DNA from: Alphaproteobacteria bacterium
GTDB taxonomy: Bacteria > Pseudomonadota > Alphaproteobacteria > Caulobacterales > Maricaulaceae
Length of the DNA stretch: 5,433 nt
Direction: 5' to 3'
NCBI GenBank assembly: GCA_030428405.1
Contig: JAUIEH010000221.1
Span: 1-5,433 of the forward strand
Shown piece by piece: positions 1 to 5,138 of this stretch; position 1 is the stretch's first letter, and each line of letters begins with the position of its first letter. The notes beneath the pieces are model-generated. The model searched no databases, was not told the DNA's origin, and saw nothing but the letters and a program-made list of their open reading frames with translations. A program made the translations under genes and the position numbers.

Positions 1-672
1 CTTCTTGAGCACGCCGTCAATGACGCGGAAGAGCACGACGACGCCGAGATAAGGGTCATACCAGGCGTCGACCAGCATCGCCTTAAGCGGCGCATCGCGC
101 TCGCCTTCACGCGGCGGCGGCAGGCGCGTCACGATCGCTTCGAGCACGTCTTCAATGCCCTGACCGGTCTTGGCCGACATCAACACGGCGTCCGACGCAT
201 CAAGCCCGATGACGTCTTCGATCTGCTCCTTCACCCGGTCCGGCTCTGCCGCAGGAAGGTCGATCTTGTTGAGGACCGGCACGATCTCGTGGTCCTTGTC
301 GAGCGCCTGATAGACGTTCGCCAAGGTCTGCGCTTCAACGCCCTGGCTGGCGTCAACGACCAGAAGCGAGCCTTCGCATGCGGACAGGCAGCGCGAGACT
401 TCATAAGCGAAATCCACATGGCCCGGCGTGTCCATCAGGTTGAGGACATACTCCTCGCCGTCCTGAGCCTTGTAGTGCAGGCGTACGGTCTGCGCCTTGA
501 TGGTGATGCCGCGCTCGCGCTCGATCTCCATCGAATCGAGCACTTGCTCCTTCATTTCGCGCGTCGTCAGCCCGCCCGTCGACTGGATCAGACGGTCGGC
601 GAGCGTCGATTTGCCATGATCAATATGCGCAATGATCGCGAAGTTGCGGATGCGCGCGAGCGGCGTGTTCAT
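1..672 (-). CDS. lepA: Elongation factor 4 (LepA), N-terminal part, cut by window edge
   Basis: LepA/EF4 is a ribosome-associated translational GTPase of the EF-G class, acting in the cytoplasm. The 224 visible codons cover the GTPase domain: G1 motif AHIDHGKS at residues 15-22, the switch I region with RERGITIKAQ at 52-61, G3 DTPGH at 81-85, G4 NKID at 135-138 and G5 SAKTGQG at 166-172. The protein then continues into the start of domain 2 (YLGVVVLFRV region). The family is about 600 residues long, so roughly 375 residues lie outside the window. The ATG at 672-670 is fixed by an in-frame TGA directly before it (675-673). No good Shine-Dalgarno sequence precedes it. It lies 89 bp downstream of bioD on the same strand, so read-through from bioF-bioD is possible. 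The reading frame is intact to the edge. Identification is secure by residue-level resemblance to E. coli LepA. Confidence 0.97.
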   Translation of the reverse strand, partial: MNTPLARIRNFAIIAHIDHGKSTLADRLIQSTGGLTTREMKEQVLDSMEIERERGITIKAQTVRLHYKAQDGEEYVLNLMDTPGHVDFAYEVSRCLSACEGSLLVVDASQGVEAQTLANVYQALDKDHEIVPVLNKIDLPAAEPDRVKEQIEDVIGLDASDAVLMSAKTGQGIEDVLEAIVTRLPPPREGERDAPLKAMLVDAWYDPYLGVVVLFRVIDGVLKK

Positions 673-701
673 TCAGCGGTCCAGATGCTTGTCGAGCGCG
701 G

Positions 702-730
702 GATATAGCGAGCGTTGCGGGCTTGGGAAA
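702..730 (-). promoter_or_regulatory. Possible lepA promoter in the bioD-lepA gap
   Basis: On the minus strand a TATATC hexamer (707-702) lies 17 bp after TTTCCC (730-725). Initiation would fall near 695 and give a leader of about 23 nt before the lepA ATG. The -10 is a fair match to TATAAT; the -35 is poor. It is the only candidate I see in this gap, so lepA may be transcribed separately from the bio genes. This is inference from hexamer matches only. Confidence 0.22.
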
Positions 731-748
731 GAAGAAGCCGCTCAAGGT

Positions 749-760
749 TCGTTCGAACGA
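749..760. repeat. 12-bp perfect palindrome after bioD stop
   Basis: TCGTTCGAACGA reads the same on both strands and sits one base beyond the bioD stop codon (764-762). With flanking GG/CC it could fold as a short bulged hairpin in the bioD transcript. No T-run follows on the minus strand, so it is not a convincing intrinsic terminator. It could be a binding site for a dimeric protein ahead of lepA, or chance. Confidence 0.35.
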
Positions 761-761
761 C

Positions 762-1445
762 CTAAATCAGCGATAACAATTGGCGCTCAGCCGCAGCGCC
801 CGCCTCGCCATGGGCGAATGAGAGACAAGGCCGGCGGGTCCAGCGCCTCAACTCTTCAGCAAGCTCAATCGGCGCGCCGAAATCGGGACTGGGTTGGGAT
901 ATCGCGATGCAGATCGTTTCGAGCCCGCGCCGCTCGCATGATTCGAGCGCGGTGAGCGTGTGGCTGACGGCGCCGAGATAATTCGCGGTCACGAGAACGA
1001 TGGGCGCGCCCAGCCGGGCGGCGAGGTCGGCGTTAAGCATTTCATCCGTTATCGGAGACAACACCCCGCCCGCGCCTTCCAGCAAGGTGAAATCCGCGCC
1101 CTCCGCCAGCCCCGCGCGCGCGAACGCGACGATGTCGTCAGCGCTCATCGCGACACCATCTTTCCGCGCCGCCACATTAGGCGCGAGCGGCGCTTCAAAC
1201 GCATAGCGACAGATCGCGCGCGCTTCCGCCCCGTCAGGGTCAAGGGCGCACGCTGCAGCGAGCCGGCCGGCGTCACTCTCGGCGAATGCATCCGGCGAAA
1301 ACCCGCTCATGACCGGCTTGAGGGCCCGCACGCTCAAACCCGCGGCGCGCGCTTCGCGCAGCAGAGCGCACGACACATGAGTCTTGCCAAGCTCGGTGCC
1401 GGCGCCGAGCACGACGACGGATCTGCGACGCACCGGCACGTTCAT
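762..1445 (-). CDS. bioD: Dethiobiotin synthetase BioD
   Basis: BioD carboxylates and closes 7,8-diaminononanoate to dethiobiotin using ATP and CO2, the penultimate step of biotin synthesis in the cytoplasm. The 227-residue product has the usual length. It shows the P-loop GAGTELGKT at residues 14-22, the KPVMSG segment at 43-48 with the substrate/phosphate lysine, SDA at 57-59 and EGAGG at 123-127. The later segment that carries the purine-contacting Asn in E. coli BioD reads ISQP here. Related alphaproteobacterial BioDs also depart from the E. coli sequence there, so I read this as a subfamily trait rather than loss of function. The ATG overlaps the bioF stop as ATGA (1445-1442), indicating translational coupling and one bioF-bioD transcript. 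The stop is TAG at 764-762. Confidence 0.95.
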   Translation of the reverse strand: MNVPVRRRSVVVLGAGTELGKTHVSCALLREARAAGLSVRALKPVMSGFSPDAFAESDAGRLAAACALDPDGAEARAICRYAFEAPLAPNVAARKDGVAMSADDIVAFARAGLAEGADFTLLEGAGGVLSPITDEMLNADLAARLGAPIVLVTANYLGAVSHTLTALESCERRGLETICIAISQPSPDFGAPIELAEELRRWTRRPCLSFAHGEAGAAAERQLLSLI

Positions 1446-2632
1446 GAGGACGCTTCAGCCTGGACGCGCCGCGCCACGGCGTCGCCGAGGCGGGCTACGT
1501 CGTCGGGCATATGCGCTGCGGAAAAGGAAAAGCGCAGCCGCGCCGTGCCGGACGCCACCGTCGGCGGACGGATGGCGGTGACGAGAAATCCTTCCGCTTC
1601 GAGCGTCTGTGACGCCGCGAGCGCAGCTTCAGCGCTTCCCACAATCAGAGGAACGATGGCGCTCTCCGGCGCGGAGGCGCCAATTCGTGCAGAGAATAAT
1701 CTCGCATTTGACATGGCGCGCGCGGCGAGCTCCGGTTGGGTGCGCATGATCCGCAGGGCCTCGATGGCGGCCGCAAGCACAGGCGGCGGCAGACCGGTCG
1801 TGTAGATGAGACCGCGCGCGCGGTTGACCAGAAGCTCGATCAAAGCGCGCGGCCCGCAGACATAGCCCCCATACGCGCCCGCCGCCTTGGACAGCGTCCC
1901 CATCTGCACGTGCGCCTGATTGTCCAGCTCCACGACGCCGAAGCCATGCGCATCGTCCGTCATCAGCCACGCATTTGCTTGCGCACATGCTGCGGCGATA
2001 TCGCCAAGCGGCGCACAATCGCCGTCCATCGAAAAAACAGTCTCTGTCAGGACGAGTTTGCGCGCGCCGTTCGAGCTTGCGAGCCTGCGCCGCAAATCGT
2101 CCACGTCGTTATGGGCGAAAGTTTCAACTGCGGCGCCTGAGAGCTGCGCGCCCGCGAACATGCAGGCATGCGCGCGCTCGTCGAGGAACACTGCGTCCCC
2201 GCGTCCGGCGAGCACAGGAACAGTCGAGATATTGGCGAGATAGCCCGACCCGAAGACCAACGCGGCCTCGCATCCCTTCATCTGCGCCAGGTCGCGTTCG
2301 AGCCGCGCATAGAGCGGGCAATCGCCCGTGACCAGGCGCGAAGCGCCGGCGCCGGCGCCATATTCCAGGGCAGCGCGTGCAGCCGCACTTTTCACGTCAG
2401 GATGCTGGCTCAGCCCAAGATAATCATTGTCGCAGAACGAAATCAGCGCCGCGCCGTCACGCGCAGCGGACGCATCGCCGCCGCGCTGCGTCGGGCGCAG
2501 TTGGCGCAAAAGCTTGTCTGCGCCGAGCGCTTCGAGTTTTTGTGCGGCGAAGCGAGCCAGCGATGCTTCGGCGTCGGACGTCATAGAGGCTGCTTTCGCT
2601 TTCGGCCGCGCATCTGCGGCGGGCTCGTTCAT
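1442..2632 (-). CDS. bioF: 8-amino-7-oxononanoate synthase BioF
   Basis: BioF is a PLP enzyme of the alpha-oxoamine synthase family. It condenses L-alanine with a pimeloyl thioester to give 8-amino-7-oxononanoate (KAPA). Numbered from the longest start, the product (396 aa) shows NDYLGL at 69-74, GSGYLAN at 128-134, DERAHACMFAG at 151-161, SMDGD at 201-205, DDAHG at 226-230 and GTLSKA at 245-250, with K249 as the expected PLP lysine. The start is uncertain. ATG 2632 gives a long N-terminus, while ATG 2584 (Met17) places NDYLGL at residue 53, closer to about 47 in E. coli BioF. Neither has a strong ribosome site, but length favours 2584 (380 aa). The loop between DDAHG and the PLP lysine is about nine residues shorter than in E. 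coli. It is the first gene of a bioF-bioD pair and is divergent from bioA. Confidence 0.95.
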   Translation of the reverse strand: MNEPAADARPKAKAASMTSDAEASLARFAAQKLEALGADKLLRQLRPTQRGGDASAARDGAALISFCDNDYLGLSQHPDVKSAAARAALEYGAGAGASRLVTGDCPLYARLERDLAQMKGCEAALVFGSGYLANISTVPVLAGRGDAVFLDERAHACMFAGAQLSGAAVETFAHNDVDDLRRRLASSNGARKLVLTETVFSMDGDCAPLGDIAAACAQANAWLMTDDAHGFGVVELDNQAHVQMGTLSKAAGAYGGYVCGPRALIELLVNRARGLIYTTGLPPPVLAAAIEALRIMRTQPELAARAMSNARLFSARIGASAPESAIVPLIVGSAEAALAASQTLEAEGFLVTAIRPPTVASGTARLRFSFSAAHMPDDVARLGDAVARRVQAEASS

Positions 2633-2638
2633 TCGTCT

Positions 2639-2643
2639 GGAGA
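2639..2643 (+). promoter_or_regulatory. Ribosome binding site of bioA
   Basis: GGAGA lies 8 nt before the ATG at 2652. It decides the bioA start among many codons of a frame that stays open upstream to 2427. It lies in the 19-bp gap between the outermost bioF start and bioA. No convincing promoter hexamers or biotin operator are visible here, so the bioA promoter probably lies within the 5' end of bioF. Confidence 0.7.
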
Positions 2644-2651
2644 CCTATCAC

Positions 2652-3935
2652 ATGAGCGAAACAAAGGATCCCGCCTGGCTCGACACCGGTCTCGCGCATA
2701 TTTGGCTGCCCTATGCGCAGATGAAAACCTCGGCGCGTCCGATTGCGGCGGTCGCCACGCGCGGCGCCCGGATCGAGCTCGCCGACGGACGCGTCCTCAT
2801 TGACGGCGTCTCGAGCTGGTGGACGGCCGTGCACGGCTACAACCATCCCGCCATAGCCGAAGCCATGCATCGTCAGCTCGACGCCATGCCGCATGTAATG
2901 CTCGGCGGGCTGGCGCATGAGCAGGCCTATTCGCTCGCCGCCAGGCTCGCCGAGATTACGCCAGGCGATCTGGGTCACACATTCTTTTCGGAATCCGGAT
3001 CGGTCGCGGTCGAAGTCGCGATGAAAATCGCGGTCCAGTACTGGCGCAACACAACAGGTCGTTCACGGACAAAATTCATCGCGTTCAAAGGCGGATATCA
3101 CGGCGACACCTTCGCCACCATGGCGGTGTGCGATCCCGAAGACGGCATGCACAAGCTCTTCGCCGGCGCGCTGGCCCAGCATCTCATCTGCGATCTGCCC
3201 GAAGACGCCGCCAGCGAAGCGGCCTTGCTCGAGCTTCTTACAGCGCGCGACGACATCGCCGCCGTCGTCGTTGAGCCCTTGCTGCAGGGCGCGGGCGGCA
3301 TGCGCATGCATGACGAGGCGGCGCTGAAACGCTTGCGCGCAGTCTGCGACCAAGCCGACGTCTTGCTGATTTTCGACGAGATATTCACAGGCTTCGGCCG
3401 CACGGGCGCGATGTTCGCCGCAGACCGCTCCGGCGTTGCGCCCGACATCATGACGCTCGGCAAGGCGCTGACTGGCGGCGCTTCGCCGCTGGCTGCGACC
3501 ATTGCGAGCGCGCGCGTGTTCGAGGCCTTTTACGACGACGATGCGGGCAAGGCGCTGATGCACGGGCCCACTTATTCTGGCCACGCGCTTGGCTGTGCGG
3601 CGGCCAATGCCTCGCTCGACCTGTTCGCCAGCGAGCCGCGCCTCGATCAGGTGCGCGTGCTGGAGCAGCGCATGAGCGACGCGCTCGCCCCGCTCGCCGC
3701 CTCTCCCATCGTGAGCGATGTGCGCGTGCTCGGCGCCGTCGGCTCGGTCGAACTGAGCATTCCCTACGATGTCGAGGCGGCGCGCGAGCGCTTTATCGCG
3801 CGCGGCTGCTTCATTCGTCCCATCGGTCGCGTGATCTATCTCGCGCCCGCCTACATCATCAAAAATGATGAACTCGACGCGCTCACGCGCGCCATCGCAG
3901 AAGAAATTGGATGGCTCGAGCGCGCAGATCGCTAA
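2652..3935 (+). CDS. bioA: Adenosylmethionine-8-amino-7-oxononanoate aminotransferase BioA
   Basis: BioA is a class III PLP aminotransferase that moves the amino group of S-adenosylmethionine onto KAPA, giving 7,8-diaminopelargonate (DAPA), the BioD substrate. The 427-residue product matches the family length (429 in E. coli). Visible hallmarks are HIWLPY with Tyr21 near the active site, DGVSSWW at 51-57, HGYNHP at 61-66, SGSVAVEVAMK at 115-125, GYHGDT at 148-153, EPLLQGAGGM at 208-217, FDEI at 241-244 with the PLP-pyridine Asp242, LGKALTGG at 269-276 with PLP Lys271, MHGPTYSG at 303-310 and a C-terminal IRPIG whose Arg389 corresponds to the substrate-carboxylate arginine. The Trp-Trp pair and Tyr149 distinguish it from other class III aminotransferases. 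The start is chosen by the GGAGA site 8 nt upstream. The stop is TAA at 3933-3935. It is transcribed divergently from bioF-bioD, and no gene follows closely. Confidence 0.96.
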   Translation: MSETKDPAWLDTGLAHIWLPYAQMKTSARPIAAVATRGARIELADGRVLIDGVSSWWTAVHGYNHPAIAEAMHRQLDAMPHVMLGGLAHEQAYSLAARLAEITPGDLGHTFFSESGSVAVEVAMKIAVQYWRNTTGRSRTKFIAFKGGYHGDTFATMAVCDPEDGMHKLFAGALAQHLICDLPEDAASEAALLELLTARDDIAAVVVEPLLQGAGGMRMHDEAALKRLRAVCDQADVLLIFDEIFTGFGRTGAMFAADRSGVAPDIMTLGKALTGGASPLAATIASARVFEAFYDDDAGKALMHGPTYSGHALGCAAANASLDLFASEPRLDQVRVLEQRMSDALAPLAASPIVSDVRVLGAVGSVELSIPYDVEAARERFIARGCFIRPIGRVIYLAPAYIIKNDELDALTRAIAEEIGWLERADR

Positions 3936-3943
3936 AGTGCAAT

Positions 3944-3962
3944 CGCCTTGTCCCTGAAGGCG
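3944..3962 (+). terminator. Weak hairpin after bioA
   Basis: CGCCTT (3944-3949) pairs with AAGGCG (3957-3962) around a 7-nt loop, starting 8 nt after the bioA stop. The location fits a transcript end. However, the stem has only 6 bp and the following bases (cgagtgaatctctt) are not a T-run, so an intrinsic terminator is possible but not established. Confidence 0.28.
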
Positions 3963-3979
3963 CGAGTGAATCTCTTGAC

Positions 3980-3998
3980 TTTCGTGCCGAACACGAAA
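3980..3998. repeat. Inverted repeat TTTCGTG/CACGAAA
   Basis: TTTCGTG (3980-3986) and CACGAAA (3992-3998) are perfect 7-bp arms around CCGAA. The element overlaps the first copy of the CGAAATTTG direct repeat and follows a TTGACT (3975-3980). It could be an operator half-site pair or a hairpin ending the bioA message. Only three T residues follow it. Confidence 0.4.
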
Positions 3999-4032
3999 TT
4001 TGGCGAATTAAACGTTCCCGCGCCGAAATTTG
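3994..4032 (+). repeat. Direct repeat CGAAATTTG, two copies 30 bp apart
   Basis: Identical 9-bp copies at 3994-4002 and 4024-4032 are separated start-to-start by 30 bp, close to three helical turns. A related CGAATT lies between them at 4004-4009. The second copy falls just upstream of the TATAAA box at 4038. Same-face spacing next to a promoter-like hexamer suggests regulator sites. Two 9-mers in an AT-rich patch could also be chance. Confidence 0.4.
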
Positions 4033-4043
4033 TCGTCTATAAA
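4015..4043 (+). promoter_or_regulatory. Possible promoter for the structured spacer
   Basis: TATAAA (4038-4043) differs from the -10 consensus at one base. A weak -35, TTCCCG (4015-4020), lies 17 bp upstream. Initiation would fall near 4050, the first base of the predicted outer stem of the hairpin cluster. The -35 is poor, so an activator, perhaps at the CGAAATTTG repeats, would be needed. Confidence 0.3.
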
Positions 4044-4049
4044 ACAAGG

Positions 4050-4154
4050 GCGTGCCGGGGGCGGGACGAGCTGATCACTGCTCTGGGCCACGCAAAATCG
4101 CCACGAAGTCCCCCTTCGTCCGATAGTCGGCGACGCTGCGCCGCAAGGCGCGGC
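4050..4154 (+). ncRNA. Candidate structured RNA (hairpin cluster), unassigned
   Basis: Four stem elements follow one another. GCGTG (4050-4054) pairs with CACGC (4089-4093), enclosing GAGC/GCTC (4068-4071/4080-4083). ACGAAG/CTTCGT (4103-4108/4114-4119) has a TCCCC loop. CCGA/TCGG (4120-4123/4127-4130) is short. An 8-bp stem, GCTGCGCC (4135-4142) with GGCGCGGC (4147-4154), includes one G-U pair and is capped by GCAA, a stable GNRA tetraloop. It does not resemble tRNA, 4.5S RNA, tmRNA or RNase P RNA, and I do not recognise a family. No T-run follows 4154, so a 3' end is unclear. High GC makes short stems likely by chance; only the last hairpin is strong. The strand is assumed from the neighbouring TATAAA. 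Confidence 0.22.
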
Positions 4155-4166
4155 AAAGGTCGTTTC

Positions 4167-4194
4167 TGGACGTCAACAACGGAATTCCTATATT
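4167..4194 (+). promoter_or_regulatory. Promoter-like sequence directly before the zinc-ribbon gene
   Basis: TGGACG (4167-4172) and TATATT (4189-4194) are separated by 16 bp and match the sigma-70 consensus at four and five of six bases. The -10 ends six bases before the ATG at 4201, so transcription would begin at or next to the start codon and give a leaderless message. In agreement, no Shine-Dalgarno sequence lies at normal distance; GGAA at 4181-4184 is too far away. Confidence 0.45.
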
Positions 4195-4200
4195 TCGCTT

Positions 4201-4365
4201 ATGGCAGACTCACTTACATCCAGCGACGAAATCGAAGAGCGCTCCACCTGGGACGTTGCGAAGACGCGCAACTGCCTCATGTGCAAGACGGAATTTGAAA
4301 GCGCCTGGTCTGGCGAGCGCATTTGCCGGCGTTGCAAGAGTTCCAACACCTGGCGCAGCGGCTAG
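4201..4365 (+). CDS. Small CxxC/CxxC zinc-ribbon protein, 54 aa, function unknown
   Basis: This short gene encodes a 54-residue soluble protein. An acidic N-terminus (residues 1-19, rich in Ser, Asp and Glu) precedes a compact treble-clef or zinc-ribbon-like unit: Cys25-x2-Cys28, a 13-residue loop holding FESAWSGER, then Cys42-x2-Cys45, and a basic tail with a Trp (KSSNTWRSG). Four cysteines in two CxxC knuckles are the usual ligand set for one structural zinc. The pattern CxxC, E-rich loop, GERICxRCK, W-R-S-G resembles small uncharacterised alphaproteobacterial proteins I recall, but I cannot name a family. The ATG is the only start in this frame between the upstream spacer and the motif. 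Codon use is like that of its neighbours. It is convergent with the ABM gene, 56 bp away. Binding to nucleic acid or a protein partner is plausible but unproven. No membrane segment is seen. Confidence 0.8.
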   Translation: MADSLTSSDEIEERSTWDVAKTRNCLMCKTEFESAWSGERICRRCKSSNTWRSG

Positions 4366-4385
4366 ACGCCGCCCGCACGACTTTT
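4358..4385 (+). terminator. Possible weak terminator of the zinc-ribbon gene
   Basis: GCGGC (4358-4362) pairs with GCCGC (4368-4372) around TAGAC, which contains the stop codon. CTTTTC with four T residues follows at 4381-4386. The stem is only 5 bp and the T-run begins 9 nt after it, so the signal is weak. The location between convergent genes fits a transcript end. Confidence 0.25.
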
Positions 4386-4421
4386 CTCGAGCCTTACCGT
4401 CCGCAGCCACACCCGCCGCAT

Positions 4422-4766
4422 TCAGCCATGTCGTATGCGGCTGTCGGCGGGCGCTTGCGTGCGCACGTTCATGGCGTAGTCGCGTGTGACGCGAGCGATC
4501 CTCAGCCGGTAATCCCGAAAAATCTGGTCGCGCCCTTCTGCCTGGGCGTCGCGATGCGCGGGGTTGCACCGCCACGCATCGACGCTCGCCGCGTCGCGAA
4601 AGAAGGACAGTGACAGAATCTTTCCCGGCGTCGTCACGCTTTCGAAGCGCTCGACGCTGATGAACCCGTCGGCCTGCGTGACCAATCCCGCCAATGCCGC
4701 TGCACGATCGAAATAATCGCCGGCGCGGCCGGGATGCGGCTCGAGCTCGAAGATGACGGCGATCAC
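4422..4766 (-). CDS. Antibiotic biosynthesis monooxygenase (ABM) domain protein
   Basis: This 114-residue protein has an ABM fold, a ferredoxin-like dimeric alpha/beta barrel related to cofactor-free quinol monooxygenases and small heme-degrading enzymes. Family features are the first strand IAVIFELEP (2-10), a helix to about residue 30, GFISVERF at 34-41, the strand ILSLSFFRD (50-58), an AW-N-H pattern with Trp65, Asn68 and His71, and the strand YRLRIARV at 86-93. A tail of about 20 residues (RDYAMNVR onward) follows. The true substrate is unknown, and many ABM proteins have no proven chemistry. The start is GTG at 4766-4764, within the GTGA overlap with the NIPSNAP stop, so it is probably coupled to that gene. 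The stop is TGA at 4424-4422. It is the second gene of the pair divergent from the ArsR-type regulator. Confidence 0.88.
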   Translation of the reverse strand: MIAVIFELEPHPGRAGDYFDRAAALAGLVTQADGFISVERFESVTTPGKILSLSFFRDAASVDAWRCNPAHRDAQAEGRDQIFRDYRLRIARVTRDYAMNVRTQAPADSRIRHG

Positions 4767-5074
4767 GCGCTTGGCTCAGTTGCGAGCGGCGCCGAGGCGA
4801 GCTTGAGAAATATTCGGTCCTCGCGGCGGGCGAATTCGAAATTCTCACGACCGCCGGGATCGGCGGCCAGGCGCGCGCGATATGCTTCGTAGGCGGCGAG
4901 CGACGCGATGGAATAAACGCCATAGGCTGTCGTCGCCGAGCCTTCATGCGGCGCGAAATAGCCAAGCAGATCGGCGCCGCAGCGCGGAATGACAGCGCCC
5001 CAGTTCTGCGCATAACGGTGAAACGCCTCCGGCCGCGCCGGATCGATTTCATAGCGGATGAAGCACGTGATCAT
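4763..5074 (-). CDS. NIPSNAP family protein
   Basis: This is a 103-residue single-domain NIPSNAP protein, a dimeric alpha/beta-barrel family of unknown biochemical role in bacteria. Seen from Met 5074: MITCFIRYEIDP at 1-12 (first strand), AFHRYAQNWG at 17-26 (helix), GYFAPHEG at 38-45, SLAAYEAYRARL at 58-69 and a final strand region near RIFLKLA. The sequence also allows ATG 5080, giving two more residues. The AGGAG at 5085-5081 abuts that codon but lies 6 nt before ATG 5074, so 5074 is preferred. The stop TGA overlaps the GTG of the ABM gene by 4 nt. Two adjacent, coupled dimeric-barrel proteins suggest a shared substrate or a mixed complex, which is inference. The divergent ArsR-type gene is its probable regulator. 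Confidence 0.88.
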   Translation of the reverse strand: MITCFIRYEIDPARPEAFHRYAQNWGAVIPRCGADLLGYFAPHEGSATTAYGVYSIASLAAYEAYRARLAADPGGRENFEFARREDRIFLKLASAPLATEPSA

Positions 5075-5080
5075 GACCAT

Positions 5081-5085
5081 CTCCT
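5081..5085 (-). promoter_or_regulatory. Ribosome binding site deciding the NIPSNAP start
   Basis: AGGAG on the minus strand (5085-5081) is immediately followed by ATG 5080 and then, after 6 nt, by ATG 5074. Only the second has workable spacing, so the protein should begin MITCF. Confidence 0.75.
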
Positions 5086-5109
5086 GAGCAACGCGATGAC
5101 CTTAGCGGA

Positions 5110-5138
5110 TTGGCTCACGCGCATGGTTCGCTTATGGT
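5110..5138 (+). promoter_or_regulatory. Likely promoter of the arsR-like gene
   Basis: TTGGCT (5110-5115) and TATGGT (5133-5138) are 17 bp apart, each matching the sigma-70 consensus at four of six bases. The -10 ends six bases before ATG 5145, so the start point would be at the start codon. No Shine-Dalgarno sequence is seen, which agrees with a leaderless message. The -10 lies within the palindrome 5122-5147, giving a route to autorepression. Confidence 0.45.

Larger units (their letters stand above)
3936..4200. other. 265-bp non-coding spacer between bioA and the zinc-ribbon gene
   Basis: No credible gene is seen here. The open frame from TTG 3948 to 4298 has no recognisable protein features and runs across the zinc-ribbon gene in another frame. 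The first part (about 3965-4045) is clearly more AT-rich than its surroundings and holds short direct and inverted repeats. The second part (about 4050-4155) is GC-rich and strongly hairpin-prone. The end carries a promoter-like sequence for the gene at 4201. Individual elements are listed separately. Confidence 0.6.

Noticed and set aside
289..708. Plus-strand open frame of 139 codons opposite lepA
   Set aside because: The minus strand clearly encodes the LepA GTPase domain with all G motifs. This frame is a product of high GC content.
960..1805. Plus-strand open frame of 281 codons opposite bioD and bioF
   Set aside because: It is Arg/Ala-rich with no motif, and crosses the ATGA junction of two real genes on the other strand.
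2635..2644. GTCTGGAGAC short dyad over the bioA ribosome site as an operator
   Set aside because: The arms are only 4 bp with a 2-bp centre, which is expected by chance, and it resembles no known biotin operator.
2427..2651. N-terminal extension of BioA upstream of 2652
   Set aside because: The frame is open, but it is antisense to bioF codons. The ATG 2652 has a good ribosome site, and the resulting 427 aa matches the family length.
3948..4298. 116-codon open frame on the plus strand starting TTG
   Set aside because: It has no recognisable domain and its composition changes abruptly along its length. It crosses the non-coding spacer and overlaps the well-supported zinc-ribbon gene in another frame.
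4415..4451. Hairpins GCCGCAT/ATGCGGC and CCCGCCG/CGGCGGG near the ABM stop as a bidirectional terminator
   Set aside because: The two pairings are mutually exclusive, lie partly inside the ABM coding sequence and lack a T-run on either strand.
4210..5052. Minus-strand open frame of 280 codons across the right-hand cluster
   Set aside because: It is very Arg-rich, with no domain. The same strand encodes NIPSNAP and ABM proteins in other frames with family motifs and coupled start/stop codons.
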